NCBI RefSeq assembly: GCF_900091725.1
Contig: NZ_FMBW01000001.1
Span: 84,620-148,619, forward strand
DNA: 64,000 bases
Source of the DNA: Streptomyces sp. DvalAA-43
GTDB taxonomy: Bacteria > Actinomycetota > Actinomycetes > Streptomycetales > Streptomycetaceae
Direction of reading: 5' to 3'
How positions within the stretch are numbered: the stretch's first letter is position 1; every line of letters starts with the position of its first letter. The translations under genes and the position numbers were made by a program. Shown one piece after another: positions 38,365-46,851 of the stretch. Below the pieces are notes generated by a model. That model worked only from the letters and a program-made list of their open reading frames with translations. It did no database searches and was not told where the DNA came from.

Positions 38365-40935
38365 TCAGCGGGCCAACTCCGCCAACCGCTCTCGCCAGGG
38401 CACGCGTTTGGGTGGACCGGCCAGGTTCGCCCGAGCCAGGGCGAGGTCCGCCAGGAACTCCTTCAGCAACTCCCGGGCCACGCGGTGACGCGCACTCACC
38501 GCAGCCTTCTCGGCGGCTTCCCGCCGTTTTCCGGCCGTGGCGTGCCAGTGGGTTCTCCCCAACACAGCCTGGTACGCCCGATCCGCTGCCGCACTCGCCG
38601 GTTCGCTTTCGGCCAATCGCTGAAGTGCCTGACATTGGCGCTGGTGCAGCAGCTTCGCGGCCAGCTGTTGCACCTCGTGAGCCCGCACTCCCGGGTCGGC
38701 GGAGGAGTCGGAGGTCTGCGCACGCGCATGCGCGTGCGCGATGACGGTCCGGGTGTCCTGCTCGACCTGTGACGTCATCTCCGCCACGGCTCGGAGATCC
38801 AGCGAGTCCACCCGCAGTGCGACCACGAGGTCCACGGCCTGGCCGATCAGGTCGTCCGTCCGCTTGCGGAACGCGCACACCGGGCACTCCCCCGCCGCGT
38901 CGGGCAGGCCGCACTCCCGGCACGCCATCGCCGCGTGCGCGGCCTCCGCCGCCGCCAGTTCCTGCCGACGCCTCTGCGCGGCCGCACGCCGCAGGTCCTG
39001 GGCCTGCTTTTGGTCCTGGGGCTGGTTCTGCGTGTCGCGCTCGCGGCGAAGGGCCTGGCCGGCGGCCGCCTTCGCGTGATGAGCCTCCCTCAGCCGCCGT
39101 TCGACTTCGGCGACGCGCAGCCGAGGGGACGCCGTGCCGAGCTCCACGTCGACGGTGGCGGCGATCGAGCGGCGCATCGACCGGCGGTCGTCGATCAGGC
39201 AGGCACAGCTTTCGCAGAGGTCCCCGGTATCCATCCGGTGGCCGTCGTCGCACAGGAACGACCAGCAGCCGGATCGCTGAGGAAGGCCTCGGTGCAACAG
39301 CCAGCCGACGAGTTGCCTGACCGCATGGGGTCCCTGTCTGTCGAGGCGCCGGGTCAGCCGTGCGGCGAGGGCCCGGAGAGCGAGCTCGGGACCGACGATC
39401 CCGCTCAGGCGAAGAAGCTCGGCGCGTACGGCCTTGGCGAGCCACTTGACCGTCGAGAGCCGGGTGAGACCGGTCCACAGGTGGGCTACGGGTGCCAGCG
39501 CTTCGGCAAGGTCCTGCGGTACCGCCGCCGTCCGCAGGAGACGCGCGCCGTTGGTTCCGGTCGATCGGGCCGGGAGCTTCTCCGGCTTGTCCCCGCGAAG
39601 CGGGTCGGCCCCCGTCTCCGTCCGGCCTGTGCGCGGCCAGAGCGAGTCGGCCCCGGCGGAATCCTCGCCCGCGTACGCGCGTCCCCGCCGACGGCCCTGA
39701 CCCTCGACGGCAGAGCCGGAAAGGACTTTACGATCACCGGCAGCAAACCCCGAGAGAGCAACCACAGGTGCGTGGGCTGTGTGGAGGTCTGCACCAACGG
39801 CCTTGTCCAGCTGCTTCTCGGAAGCTCTGCTGACCTGCGGATTCACGGGGCGTTCGGTCGTCTGATCCCCGAATGCACAAGCATCGGCCGTCAGGAGCAC
39901 ATCCTCCAGACTCTCCTGCGCCCAGCCGTCCCCGGACAGCGCCATCCCCGCCGCTTCGGATTCTGTTTCTGTTTCGTTCTCGGCTTCGGCTTCGGCTTCG
40001 GCTTCGGCGCATCGGGAGCACGGTCCTTGGTCTGCCGTCTCGGCCTCGGCCACCGGTGAGTCCGAGACGACGGCCTCCAGCGCCGCCGATTGACGAACCC
40101 GCGCATGTGCGGCCGCCACGGCCGGTACCCGTAGCCGTTCGCCACCAGGCCGCCTTGTGTCTTCCAGCTCCACGTGACCGGCAGCGACGAGACGGTCCAC
40201 GACCATCGCCGCAGCGTCGATCGGGCAGTTGAGCAGGCGGGCAACCGTTGCATCGGCCCGCCGGAAGCCCTGGGGGACCCGGCCCGGTGCCATCCGCACC
40301 CGGCCGTCCGTACGGGCCTCCAGTGAGAGCAGCACCATGGCCAAACGGTCCGTGGGTGCGCCTCTCCCCCGGCGGTGTGCCATGAAGCCCGCCGGCGTCT
40401 CCGCCTTGCCGGAAGGCGACCACCCTGGGCACGTCACCGCCTCGCAGAACCGCAGCAGCGTCGCCAACTCCCGCTTGGTCAGCGTGGCCAGTGGTCGGCC
40501 GTCAGCCGCTGACCGCGCTTCCCGGAGCGGCAGCAGCTCCAGACGTAGCCCTTCCGTCCGTCCCTCATCGGTCCGATTCGGCCGGCACAGCACGGCGTCG
40601 GTCGCCTTCAGCCCGGGAACCGCGGTGTGCCCGACATGGGAGAGCGAACAGCCCAGCCAGCCGCCCATGTCCCGGGAGGACATGTCGACCACGGCGGACC
40701 CGGACGGTGCCTTCGCCAGCAGCACCACCGCGGCCAATCTGACGAGATCGCTCCGCCCGGTCAACCGAGGGTCCTTGATCAAGGAGTGAACGGCCGATGC
40801 CAGCACCGTATGCATCGCAGGGGACAGTGCGAGGGGCTCATTCACCTGGCCGTGACCCGAGACATCCGCTGCGTACGGGGCCGAGGCGCCCCCCGCGCGT
40901 GAATTCCGGCGGGAAGCACCTGCCCGTGAAGGCAC
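38365..40935 (-). CDS. large plasmid-type protein with zinc ribbons, function unknown
   Basis: The protein is 856 aa from a GTG at 40935; a GTG at 40845 (VNEPLALSPAMHTVLASAVHSL) is equally plausible, as neither has a strong ribosome-binding site. The first ~250 residues look like tandem winged-helix DNA-binding domains (DLVRLAAVVLLAK ... DRLVAAGHVELEDTRRPGG). A disordered Glu/Ala stretch follows. The C-terminal half has zinc-ribbon Cys clusters (CDDGHRMDTGDLCESC and CRECGLPDAAGECPVC) and long helices. It may be a replication initiator or regulator of the adjacent origin region; I do not recognise a named family. Confidence 0.6.
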   Translation of the reverse strand: MPSRAGASRRNSRAGGASAPYAADVSGHGQVNEPLALSPAMHTVLASAVHSLIKDPRLTGRSDLVRLAAVVLLAKAPSGSAVVDMSSRDMGGWLGCSLSHVGHTAVPGLKATDAVLCRPNRTDEGRTEGLRLELLPLREARSAADGRPLATLTKRELATLLRFCEAVTCPGWSPSGKAETPAGFMAHRRGRGAPTDRLAMVLLSLEARTDGRVRMAPGRVPQGFRRADATVARLLNCPIDAAAMVVDRLVAAGHVELEDTRRPGGERLRVPAVAAAHARVRQSAALEAVVSDSPVAEAETADQGPCSRCAEAEAEAEAENETETESEAAGMALSGDGWAQESLEDVLLTADACAFGDQTTERPVNPQVSRASEKQLDKAVGADLHTAHAPVVALSGFAAGDRKVLSGSAVEGQGRRRGRAYAGEDSAGADSLWPRTGRTETGADPLRGDKPEKLPARSTGTNGARLLRTAAVPQDLAEALAPVAHLWTGLTRLSTVKWLAKAVRAELLRLSGIVGPELALRALAARLTRRLDRQGPHAVRQLVGWLLHRGLPQRSGCWSFLCDDGHRMDTGDLCESCACLIDDRRSMRRSIAATVDVELGTASPRLRVAEVERRLREAHHAKAAAGQALRRERDTQNQPQDQKQAQDLRRAAAQRRRQELAAAEAAHAAMACRECGLPDAAGECPVCAFRKRTDDLIGQAVDLVVALRVDSLDLRAVAEMTSQVEQDTRTVIAHAHARAQTSDSSADPGVRAHEVQQLAAKLLHQRQCQALQRLAESEPASAAADRAYQAVLGRTHWHATAGKRREAAEKAAVSARHRVARELLKEFLADLALARANLAGPPKRVPWRERLAELAR

Positions 40936-41334
40936 CTGTGGGAGAGGGGCCAGGGGGCGTCGCGCCTGATCGTCTTCGGACGCGACTGATCCAGCCCTCG
41001 GATGGGTAGCTATGATCTGCTCCTGTCGAGGGGATTGAGGGAGTTGCTCATCGCCACCCGGTGCAGCTGGGCTACAGCAGGACAGCCGGGCGTGCGACGC
41101 GATTCAGCCAGGTGTTTGAGTCGTGCTCACCTCTTCGGCGGAGCATCGGCCCGGGACCGCAGATCCCGGGCCGATCTGTTTTCCTCAGGTTCTTCGTCGG
41201 CGCCGTTCTTGCCGGAGGGGCGCCGACGAAGGGAGTCGGGTCAAAGGGCAGTTGAGGGCCGGCAGAGCCGGGCACCCCACACTGCCGCGCTTACGTACGT
41301 GGGTCTTCTGAAGCTGTGCGGCTGAGGCCGAGGC
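40936..41334. other. intergenic region with two strong hairpins, no gene
   Basis: Short reading frames here lack codon bias. The region contains the terminator at 41145-41175 and a second perfect 12-bp stem, TTCGTCGGCGCC/GGCGCCGACGAA, at 41193-41230. Confidence 0.6.
41145..41183 (+). terminator. rho-independent terminator
   Basis: A perfect 12-bp stem (ATCGGCCCGGGA/TCCCGGGCCGAT) with a 7-nt loop is followed by CTGTTTTCC. On the + strand no gene precedes it, so it may end a short untranslated transcript or protect the - strand genes from read-through. Confidence 0.7.
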
Positions 41335-42099
41335 TCATGCTGTGCCTGGGTTGAGGCGCTTGAGCTGAGGCCCGAATTCGTCGAGGAGAGTCGAGCGGTC
41401 GAGCGGACGCCGGACGAGGCCTCCGCCGGGAAGCTCATAGAGTTCGGCCCACTGGGATCGCGTGTTCGGGCTGAGCCACTCGATGAGACGGATGGTCAAC
41501 CCCGGGTGCTGGGCGGCGACATGCTTGACGACCTTCGCGTACGCGGCTTCTTGCAGCGGAGCGACGGTGGACGCGAACACCGTGACGAGTCTCGGAACGG
41601 TGCTGAAGGCCCGCAGGAAGACCGTGGTGGAGTCGTCCACGGCGACTGACGATTCCATGATCTGGCGCGGCCAGTGGAAGAGGGTCTCAAGGTTCGGCGG
41701 GAGTTCGGCGATCCACTCGCCGAGGGGCACTGCCACGAACATCGAGCGTGGGCGACCGAGCACGAAGGCCGAGTGCGCTCCTGGCTCATGGGTGACCTCC
41801 ACCCCGTCCGGCGCCACCCAGAGGATCGAGTCCAGCCGCGTGGCCGGATCCCGTGCGGCTGCGCGTGCGGCGTTGACCGCCAGCGACTGCCACGGTTCCA
41901 TCACACGCGCCTCGCTCCTGGACCTGCTCTTCCCCGGCCACACGAGTTGATCCACGAAGGCGAACACGCGTACGACGATCAGATCTTCGCCGTCGAGCGT
42001 GCTGGGATTGACCAGGCCAAGTGCTGCGGCCTTGGTGACCCAGGAACGGTTGAGCTTGGCGCTATTCGCGAGAGCAGCGGGCTGCACGTAGGCGGACAT
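41335..42099 (-). CDS. putative MerR-like DNA-binding plasmid protein
   Basis: The protein is 254 aa from ATG 42099 with GGAG nine bases upstream. The N-terminus (YVQPAALANSAKLNRSWVTKAAALGLVNPSTLDGEDLIVVRVFAFVDQ) resembles a MerR-type winged helix that reads DNA. The remaining ~180 residues have no recognised domain. Two GTGTCACGTCG-type boxes lie in its upstream region and similar boxes lie before the parA gene at 44686, so it may regulate itself and the partition genes (inference). Confidence 0.6.
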   Translation of the reverse strand: MSAYVQPAALANSAKLNRSWVTKAAALGLVNPSTLDGEDLIVVRVFAFVDQLVWPGKSRSRSEARVMEPWQSLAVNAARAAARDPATRLDSILWVAPDGVEVTHEPGAHSAFVLGRPRSMFVAVPLGEWIAELPPNLETLFHWPRQIMESSVAVDDSTTVFLRAFSTVPRLVTVFASTVAPLQEAAYAKVVKHVAAQHPGLTIRLIEWLSPNTRSQWAELYELPGGGLVRRPLDRSTLLDEFGPQLKRLNPGTA

Positions 42100-42165
42100 G
42101 ACGTCTCCAGCGCGTGAGTGTGCTTGTGACTGTCGATCACCGTAGCGTATCCGGACCGATTTTCC

Positions 42166-42268
42166 ATGTCACGTCGTGGCACATTTTTCGCCACCGCTCC
42201 CCCACCATCTCGGGATTCAACGATATTTGTCCGCTTCAACTAGCCTAACTTCGTGTCACGTCGCGTCA
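42166..42268. promoter_or_regulatory. two imperfect palindromic boxes upstream of the MerR-like gene
   Basis: ATGTCACGTCGTGGCACAT (42166-42184) is an imperfect palindrome around TCACG-T-CGTGG. GTGTCACGTCGCGTCA (42253-42268) repeats its left half exactly. Related boxes occur at 44742 and 44871. Confidence 0.5.
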
Positions 42269-42324
42269 AATAGATGACGCAGGCAACGACGTGAAGATAC
42301 GTACATACGAGGACGCGTCAATGA

Positions 42325-42464
42325 CTATCTACATGCCTATGCACATGCCTACGGCGATCACTACAGACATGACTACGTACCTATCGGACTAGCTACTGAT
42401 GTGCCTACAGATTCACCTACTGACATGCCTACTGATCTGCCTACCGAGAAACCTATAGATCAAG
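42325..42464. repeat. 12-bp iteron array 1
   Basis: Twelve consecutive units, all 12 bp except one of 8 bp (CTACGTAC, 42373-42380), with consensus CTACTGACATGC. Examples are 42417-42428 and 42429-42440. The array lies downstream of the partner gene of parA; a matching array lies on the other side of the operon at 45354. Confidence 0.85.
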
Positions 42465-42496
42465 TCTCGGCAGGGCTGCGGACGGCCGGAACAGGT

Positions 42497-42553
42497 GCAG
42501 GACATGGCGAAGCGCCAACCCCCGGCGGGGGTTGGCGCTTCGCCATGTCCTGC
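42497..42553. terminator. perfect 27-bp stem hairpin
   Basis: The arms 42497-42523 and 42527-42553 are exactly complementary, with a 3-nt loop. It starts 14 bp after the stop codon of the - strand gene at 42568. It lacks a T-tract and its stem is far longer than that of an ordinary terminator. Confidence 0.75.
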
Positions 42554-42567
42554 GGCCGTGGCCGCGA

Positions 42568-43698
42568 CTACGTCGTGGGGCCCAGCGGGCCTTCCTCTTC
42601 GAGGTCCCGCAGGAATCGGTCGAGTACGCCCGAGTAGACATGGACCGCGAGCCTGGGGTGACCGGCGATCCGCAGTTCGTTCGCCAGCGGCGAGGCGATC
42701 GCGTACACCTCGGCGCTCACTCGGTGACTCGCCTGCTTGCCCGTGCCGACGTCGGAGTCGCGCGAGAGCAGGAACTCCTCCGCCAGCTCCAGCTGACTCG
42801 GAATGGTCCGGGGAAGGTAGAGGGTCATCGCGGCATCGACGTACTGAGCGGCCGTGAGTGCCTTCCCCGCCGACGTGGAGTCCTGGGCGACTCGTCGGCT
42901 CAGGACTGCCACGAGATCCGGCGCGAACCTGAACGCATGTGTCTGCCAGGACTGTCTGCCCATTTTGAGGTCCACGCGGCTGTTTCGCCAGGATCTGAAA
43001 ATGGCTTCGTGGGCGGGGCCGAGCTTCGCTCCCCCGCGGGGCGAAGCGGCACGCTTCTTTCGTGCACCAGCCGTGTGCGTGCTGCTCTCGGCCGCGACGG
43101 GATGTTCAGGGGCGGGTTCGTCGGGCGTCGAGGCAGCAGCGCTGGACCGTGGTTCCGTGTGCTTGTGGCTCGGCGGAGGAACGTCGGCTGCCTCCGGGGG
43201 CTCGGGGTCGGCCTCGGAGATTCCTGCGACAACCGCGACAACCGCGACATCCGCGTCCTCCGGAGTCGTCGCCCCGGGCTCCGGCTCCGAACCGCCGCCC
43301 GGGCGATCGGCGGGAGGCGCGGGCACCTCGGTGCGGGGAGTCGACTCGGTGCGAGGAGTCGACGGGTACGTCTCCCCCGCCGCGGGCTCCTTGCGGTCCT
43401 GCCCTTCGGCCGACCGGCTCGGTGCCGGTACCACGTTCGGCGTCTGCGGACGCGGCGGCAGGACCGGTGAAACCTCGGTCGACGCCTGAGGGAAGGGGGC
43501 GGGAGCCTCGGTACCCGATCCTCCCTGCCCGAGCACCGACCTCGCGACGACGGTCTGGGCGCCGGCGAGGGCAGGGTTGTTGAGGATGGAGCCAGGGGGC
43601 CTGGGCCTGAGAGCCGCCCTCTTGGCGGCCTTCTTGACCGGCTTCTTGACGGTCTTCTTGGCCGGGCCGTCCGTCTCTGGACCCTGGGGCTCAGGCAT
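42568..43698 (-). CDS. putative centromere-binding partner of ParA
   Basis: The protein is 376 aa from ATG 43698 with GAGGAGAG upstream; it starts 8 bp before the parA stop, so the genes overlap. The N-terminal ~215 residues are disordered (Lys/Pro/Ala/Thr-rich, beginning with a KKTVKKPVKKAAKRAA tract like histone tails). Residues 225-376 are a folded helical domain (AHEAIFRSWRNSRVDLKMGRQSWQTHAFRFAPDLVAVL ...). It lacks ParB motifs (no GERR or ParB nuclease box). Position and size suggest a non-ParB adaptor that binds the flanking 12-bp iterons. Confidence 0.65.
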   Translation of the reverse strand: MPEPQGPETDGPAKKTVKKPVKKAAKRAALRPRPPGSILNNPALAGAQTVVARSVLGQGGSGTEAPAPFPQASTEVSPVLPPRPQTPNVVPAPSRSAEGQDRKEPAAGETYPSTPRTESTPRTEVPAPPADRPGGGSEPEPGATTPEDADVAVVAVVAGISEADPEPPEAADVPPPSHKHTEPRSSAAASTPDEPAPEHPVAAESSTHTAGARKKRAASPRGGAKLGPAHEAIFRSWRNSRVDLKMGRQSWQTHAFRFAPDLVAVLSRRVAQDSTSAGKALTAAQYVDAAMTLYLPRTIPSQLELAEEFLLSRDSDVGTGKQASHRVSAEVYAIASPLANELRIAGHPRLAVHVYSGVLDRFLRDLEEEGPLGPTT

Positions 43699-44686
43699 CT
43701 GCGCTCTCCTCAAGCAGGATCGGGTCGGCGATCGTCCACTTCTCGCGAGGCAGGTCGATGCGGTCCAGGATCTCTTCCACCACGGCCGTGTACTGCTTGC
43801 CGCATGCGTGGTTCGGGAACCGGACCACGGCGGGCTTGCCGTAGATGTAGGACTCCGAGATGCGGGTGTCCTTGCGCACGTCGGTGAAGAAGGGGAACAG
43901 GCCCCGGCCCGGTTCAGCGCTGATCCCGTCGCCGACCATCCCGTTCCGGATGTCGACGTCCTGGTTGGTCCACTTCGATTCCGGGTTGGAGCGGTTCAGG
44001 AGCGCGCCGAGGAGCTGCGGCTTGCACTCCCCCCCGGTGTTGGTCTCGACGGCGTGCGTCGCGGCGCTGAGTACGAGCGCGCCCTTGATGGACTGGTACT
44101 CCGGAATGCAGATCGTCACCACGTAGTCGGCCGCCGCCAGGGCGACCGCGTTGAGGTGGGAGACGGCCGGAGGGGTGTCGATGAGAACGAAGTCGAAGCC
44201 CCGGGCTTCGGCCAGGAGCAGATGGCGGAGCGTGGCCGTCTGCTTGTAGGGCTTGGTGACGAACGCGTTCTGAGCGGCCGACATGGAGGCCTCCTCCGAG
44301 GCCAGCAGGCAGAGGCGACCGTGTCCGTCGAAGCCCTCCAGGACTTCATCGGTGCGGTCGAACATGGCCTCCTGGAGGTGAGCCCGGGGGAAACTCTGCA
44401 GGGCCATCTGCAGGATGTACCCGAGGGACCTCCGCAGCTCGGCCTCGGCCGCCTGCTCGTCCTCCTGGCCGCCGAGCGTGACACCCAGGGCCGTGCCGGC
44501 CTGGGCCTGCGGCTCAAGGTCGACGATGAGGACGTTGTAGCCGGCCATCGCCAGCCGGGCGCCGAGGTTGACCGTCGTGGTGGTCTTGCCGACTCCGCCC
44601 TTCTGCGTAGCGATCGCGATCACCGTCGGTGCGGGACTCTCTGTGCCACCGACGACATCGGTGGCGCTCTCAAACGTGCTGGTCAT
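43691..44686 (-). CDS. parA: ParA family partition ATPase (system 1)
   Basis: The protein is 331 aa from ATG 44686 with GGAGG nine bases upstream. The deviant Walker A KGGVGKTT (residues 29-36) and GFDFVLIDTPPAV (Walker B/A' region) define ParA. No long N-terminal DNA-binding domain precedes the ATPase, which is the type Ib/ParA-Soj layout. It acts by ATP-dependent patterning on the nucleoid to segregate the replicon. Its operon partner is the downstream overlapping gene at 42568. Confidence 0.9.
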   Translation of the reverse strand: MTSTFESATDVVGGTESPAPTVIAIATQKGGVGKTTTTVNLGARLAMAGYNVLIVDLEPQAQAGTALGVTLGGQEDEQAAEAELRRSLGYILQMALQSFPRAHLQEAMFDRTDEVLEGFDGHGRLCLLASEEASMSAAQNAFVTKPYKQTATLRHLLLAEARGFDFVLIDTPPAVSHLNAVALAAADYVVTICIPEYQSIKGALVLSAATHAVETNTGGECKPQLLGALLNRSNPESKWTNQDVDIRNGMVGDGISAEPGRGLFPFFTDVRKDTRISESYIYGKPAVVRFPNHACGKQYTAVVEEILDRIDLPREKWTIADPILLEESADA

Positions 44687-44741
44687 CGCGGGTGCCTCCC
44701 GAACTGGGCGAGGGGGTAAGGGACCACGTCCTGGGCGTCAC

Positions 44742-44757
44742 TGTCGCGTCGCATCAC
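44742..44757. promoter_or_regulatory. GTGTCRCGTCG-type box before parA
   Basis: TGTCGCGTCGCATCAC, 55 bp upstream of parA, shares ten bases exactly with the palindrome centre at 44871. Confidence 0.4.
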
Positions 44758-44862
44758 GTGGGCTAGCGGTATGGGGGCGGTAGTTGAGGCCAATGGGTGC
44801 ACGGCATAAGGACTTTGCTGAGAAATTCGGGCATCTCCAGAGTGCATCGTGTTCCTGCCGCC

Positions 44863-44895
44863 GTGCCTGCGTGTCGCGTCGTGACACGCAGGCAC
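44863..44895. promoter_or_regulatory. 13-bp inverted repeat upstream of parA
   Basis: GTGCCTGCGTGTC and GACACGCAGGCAC are perfectly complementary with a 7-nt centre (GCGTCGT). The central GTGTCGCGTCGTGACAC resembles the boxes upstream of the MerR-like gene, suggesting one binding protein for both promoters. Confidence 0.6.
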
Positions 44896-45353
44896 GATAG
44901 CACCAAGGCGTAGGGGAAAAGCGTGAGTGAGGCGAGGTTCAGGTGTGTCGCACGAGTACGTCATGGATGGAGCGACGGCTCGACGGAGCAGCGGTAGGAC
45001 GTTCGTGCCAGGGATGAACATGCGGAACGTCATGGGAGTACGCGCCTGATGGGACGCGGGGGCAGGAGCTTTCGCGTGAAGTACGGGGCTTTGGCGCGTG
45101 GAAACCGAGGAGGGTGACAACATCGACCGCAAGGGGAATGGGCGGCAGGATGCGAGAGCCGCGACGAGGGTCCGTCGTCACTCGAATACGTCGTAACTCG
45201 GATACAACGACACGGAATGACGTGGAGAGCATCGCGCAGGCAGAAGCAGAGGCGTTGAGACGAGTGTGTGTGCGTGTGAGCACGCACGAAGACCGAGACG
45301 CGATGCGAGGAAGATGAGCGTATGCGTCTTTGTAGACATACACGCCAGGATGC

Positions 45354-45465
45354 CTACAGAGATGCATGAACGCATACCTGCTTACCTATCAACATGCCTA
45401 CACACCTACACACATAGCTACCGACCAAGCTACTGACGTACCTACAAAGAAACCTACACGCATGG
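45354..45465. repeat. 12-bp iteron array 2
   Basis: Units such as CTACAGAGATGC (45354-45365), CTATCAACATGC (45386-45397), CTACTGACGTAC (45430-45441) and CTACAAAGAAAC (45442-45453) share the period and consensus of array 1, including an 8-bp unit (CTACACAC, 45398-45405) followed by a unit ending in TAG. Confidence 0.8.
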
Positions 45466-45787
45466 ACAGGCCGGAGGGTGAGAACGGGAGCGCGTCCTTG
45501 GAGATGTACGTACGGGAGAGGGAAGGTGAGTCAGTCGTTGGGAACGACCGTCCAGCGATAAGTGAGTTGTTCCATGGGTGTACGAGCGCCAAGGTGAACA
45601 GGCGCAACCTGCGATAGGCGCGACTGCACAGCAATCCATCCATGAGGAGGGACCTGCGAGCACACGTGGCTGATGGGTACGCAAGGTGCATCGTGGACTG
45701 TACGAATGCGCGTGGACGCGCTCCATGGAAGTGGGCCTTCAGTGCGCCCTCGGCGAGGCGGCCCGTCCCCCACGTACCCTCTTCCCC

Positions 45788-46744
45788 GTGCCAGCCTCAC
45801 CTCTGTTTCGCGTCGCCGTTCTCGTCCTCGACGGTGCGAAGCCTCTCGATGTCGGTATTCCTGCGCAGGTGTTCACGACTCGCGCGAGCATGCCTTACGA
45901 GGTGCGGGTGTGCGGCGCGGCGCCCGGTCCCGTGGCCGGCGGCGACGGCCTGTCGTACTACGTCGCCCATGGCATCGAGGCACTTGAGTGGGCCGACATC
46001 GTCTTCGTTCCCGGCTATCGGCACCCGGACCGCGACGATCCGCCGCAGGCCGTCGTCGATGCGCTGATCGCCGCCCACCATCGGGGTGCGCGGCTCGCCG
46101 CCATCTCCACGGGCGCCTTCGCGCTCGCTGCCACGGGCCTGCTCGACGGCAAGCGCGCCACGACGCACTGGCATTACACGCAGGCACTCGCGGCAAAGCG
46201 TCCACTTGTCCAGGTCGACGCGAACGTTCTGTTCGTGGACGAGGGCAGCGTACTGACGTCGGCCGGCGCGGCGTCGGGTATCGACCTGTGCCTGCACATC
46301 CTGCGCGGCGATCTGGGGGTGTCCGCGTCGAACCACGCGGCGCGGCGCCTGGTGGCGGCCCCCTACCGCAGCGGCGGCCAGGCGCAGTACGTGCCGCGCA
46401 GTGTGCCCGAGCCGCTCGGGGAGCGGTTCGCCGCCACCCGCGAGTGGGCGCTGCACCGGCTCGGCGAGCCCCTCACTCTTGAAGTGCTCGCGCGGCATGC
46501 GGCGGTGTCGCCGCGCACGTTCTCGCGGCGCTTCGTCGAAGACACGGGGTACACGCCGATGCAGTGGGTCATGCGAGCCCGCATCGACGTGGCCCGTGAG
46601 CTGCTCGAACGTTCGCAGCGAAGCATCGAGCAGATCGCCGCCGATGTCGGTCTCGGCACTGGTGCAAATCTGCGGCTGCACTTCCAGCGCATCCTCGACA
46701 CCACGCCGAGCGAGTACCGGCGCACCTTCACCCAGGGGCAGTAG
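45788..46744 (+). CDS. GlxA-type transcriptional regulator (DJ-1/PfpI plus AraC domains)
   Basis: The protein is 318 aa from GTG 45788. TACCCT lies 7 nt upstream and there is no Shine-Dalgarno, so it is probably leaderless; the frame is open to an upstream start at 45686 but 318 aa is the usual GlxA length. The N-terminal domain (FRVAVLVLDGAKPLDVGIPAQVF) is a class I glutamine amidotransferase-like fold, and the nucleophile position reads AISTGAFALAATGLL, without the enzymatic Cys. The C-terminal ~100 residues are a double AraC helix-turn-helix (LEVLARHAAVSPRTFSRRFVEDTGYTPMQW ... SIEQIAADVGLGTGANLRLHF). It precedes a GAPDH gene by 107 bp, its likely target. Confidence 0.87.
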   Translation: MPASPLFRVAVLVLDGAKPLDVGIPAQVFTTRASMPYEVRVCGAAPGPVAGGDGLSYYVAHGIEALEWADIVFVPGYRHPDRDDPPQAVVDALIAAHHRGARLAAISTGAFALAATGLLDGKRATTHWHYTQALAAKRPLVQVDANVLFVDEGSVLTSAGAASGIDLCLHILRGDLGVSASNHAARRLVAAPYRSGGQAQYVPRSVPEPLGERFAATREWALHRLGEPLTLEVLARHAAVSPRTFSRRFVEDTGYTPMQWVMRARIDVARELLERSQRSIEQIAADVGLGTGANLRLHFQRILDTTPSEYRRTFTQGQ

Positions 46745-46851
46745 CCCGTCACCACCACGTGGCGTGATCCTTTCGGACCGTGGCAATCACGCCGCTGTCA
46801 CCAGCGGATGCTGCGCGAGAACCTGATGGCGAACCCGAAGGGACACCACTC

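Larger units (their letters stand above)
44687..45787. other. 1.1-kb intergenic region upstream of parA with palindromes and an iteron array
   Basis: I see no coding sequence. The region holds the box at 44742, the inverted repeat at 44863, iteron array 2 at 45354 and a few CGTCACTCG/CGACACGG-type elements near 45175-45225. It looks like a centromere/regulatory region. Confidence 0.6.

Noticed and set aside
41002..41325. 107-aa + strand protein upstream of the terminators
   Set aside because: It crosses a strong terminator and a second hairpin and shows no codon bias.
42325..42464. CRISPR array
   Set aside because: The units are contiguous 12-mers without spacers, and no cas genes are present.
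42401..42637. Short protein starting MPTDSPTDMPTDLPTEKP
   Set aside because: The repeating peptide is a by-product of the 12-bp DNA iterons and then runs into the long hairpin; it has no ribosome-binding site.
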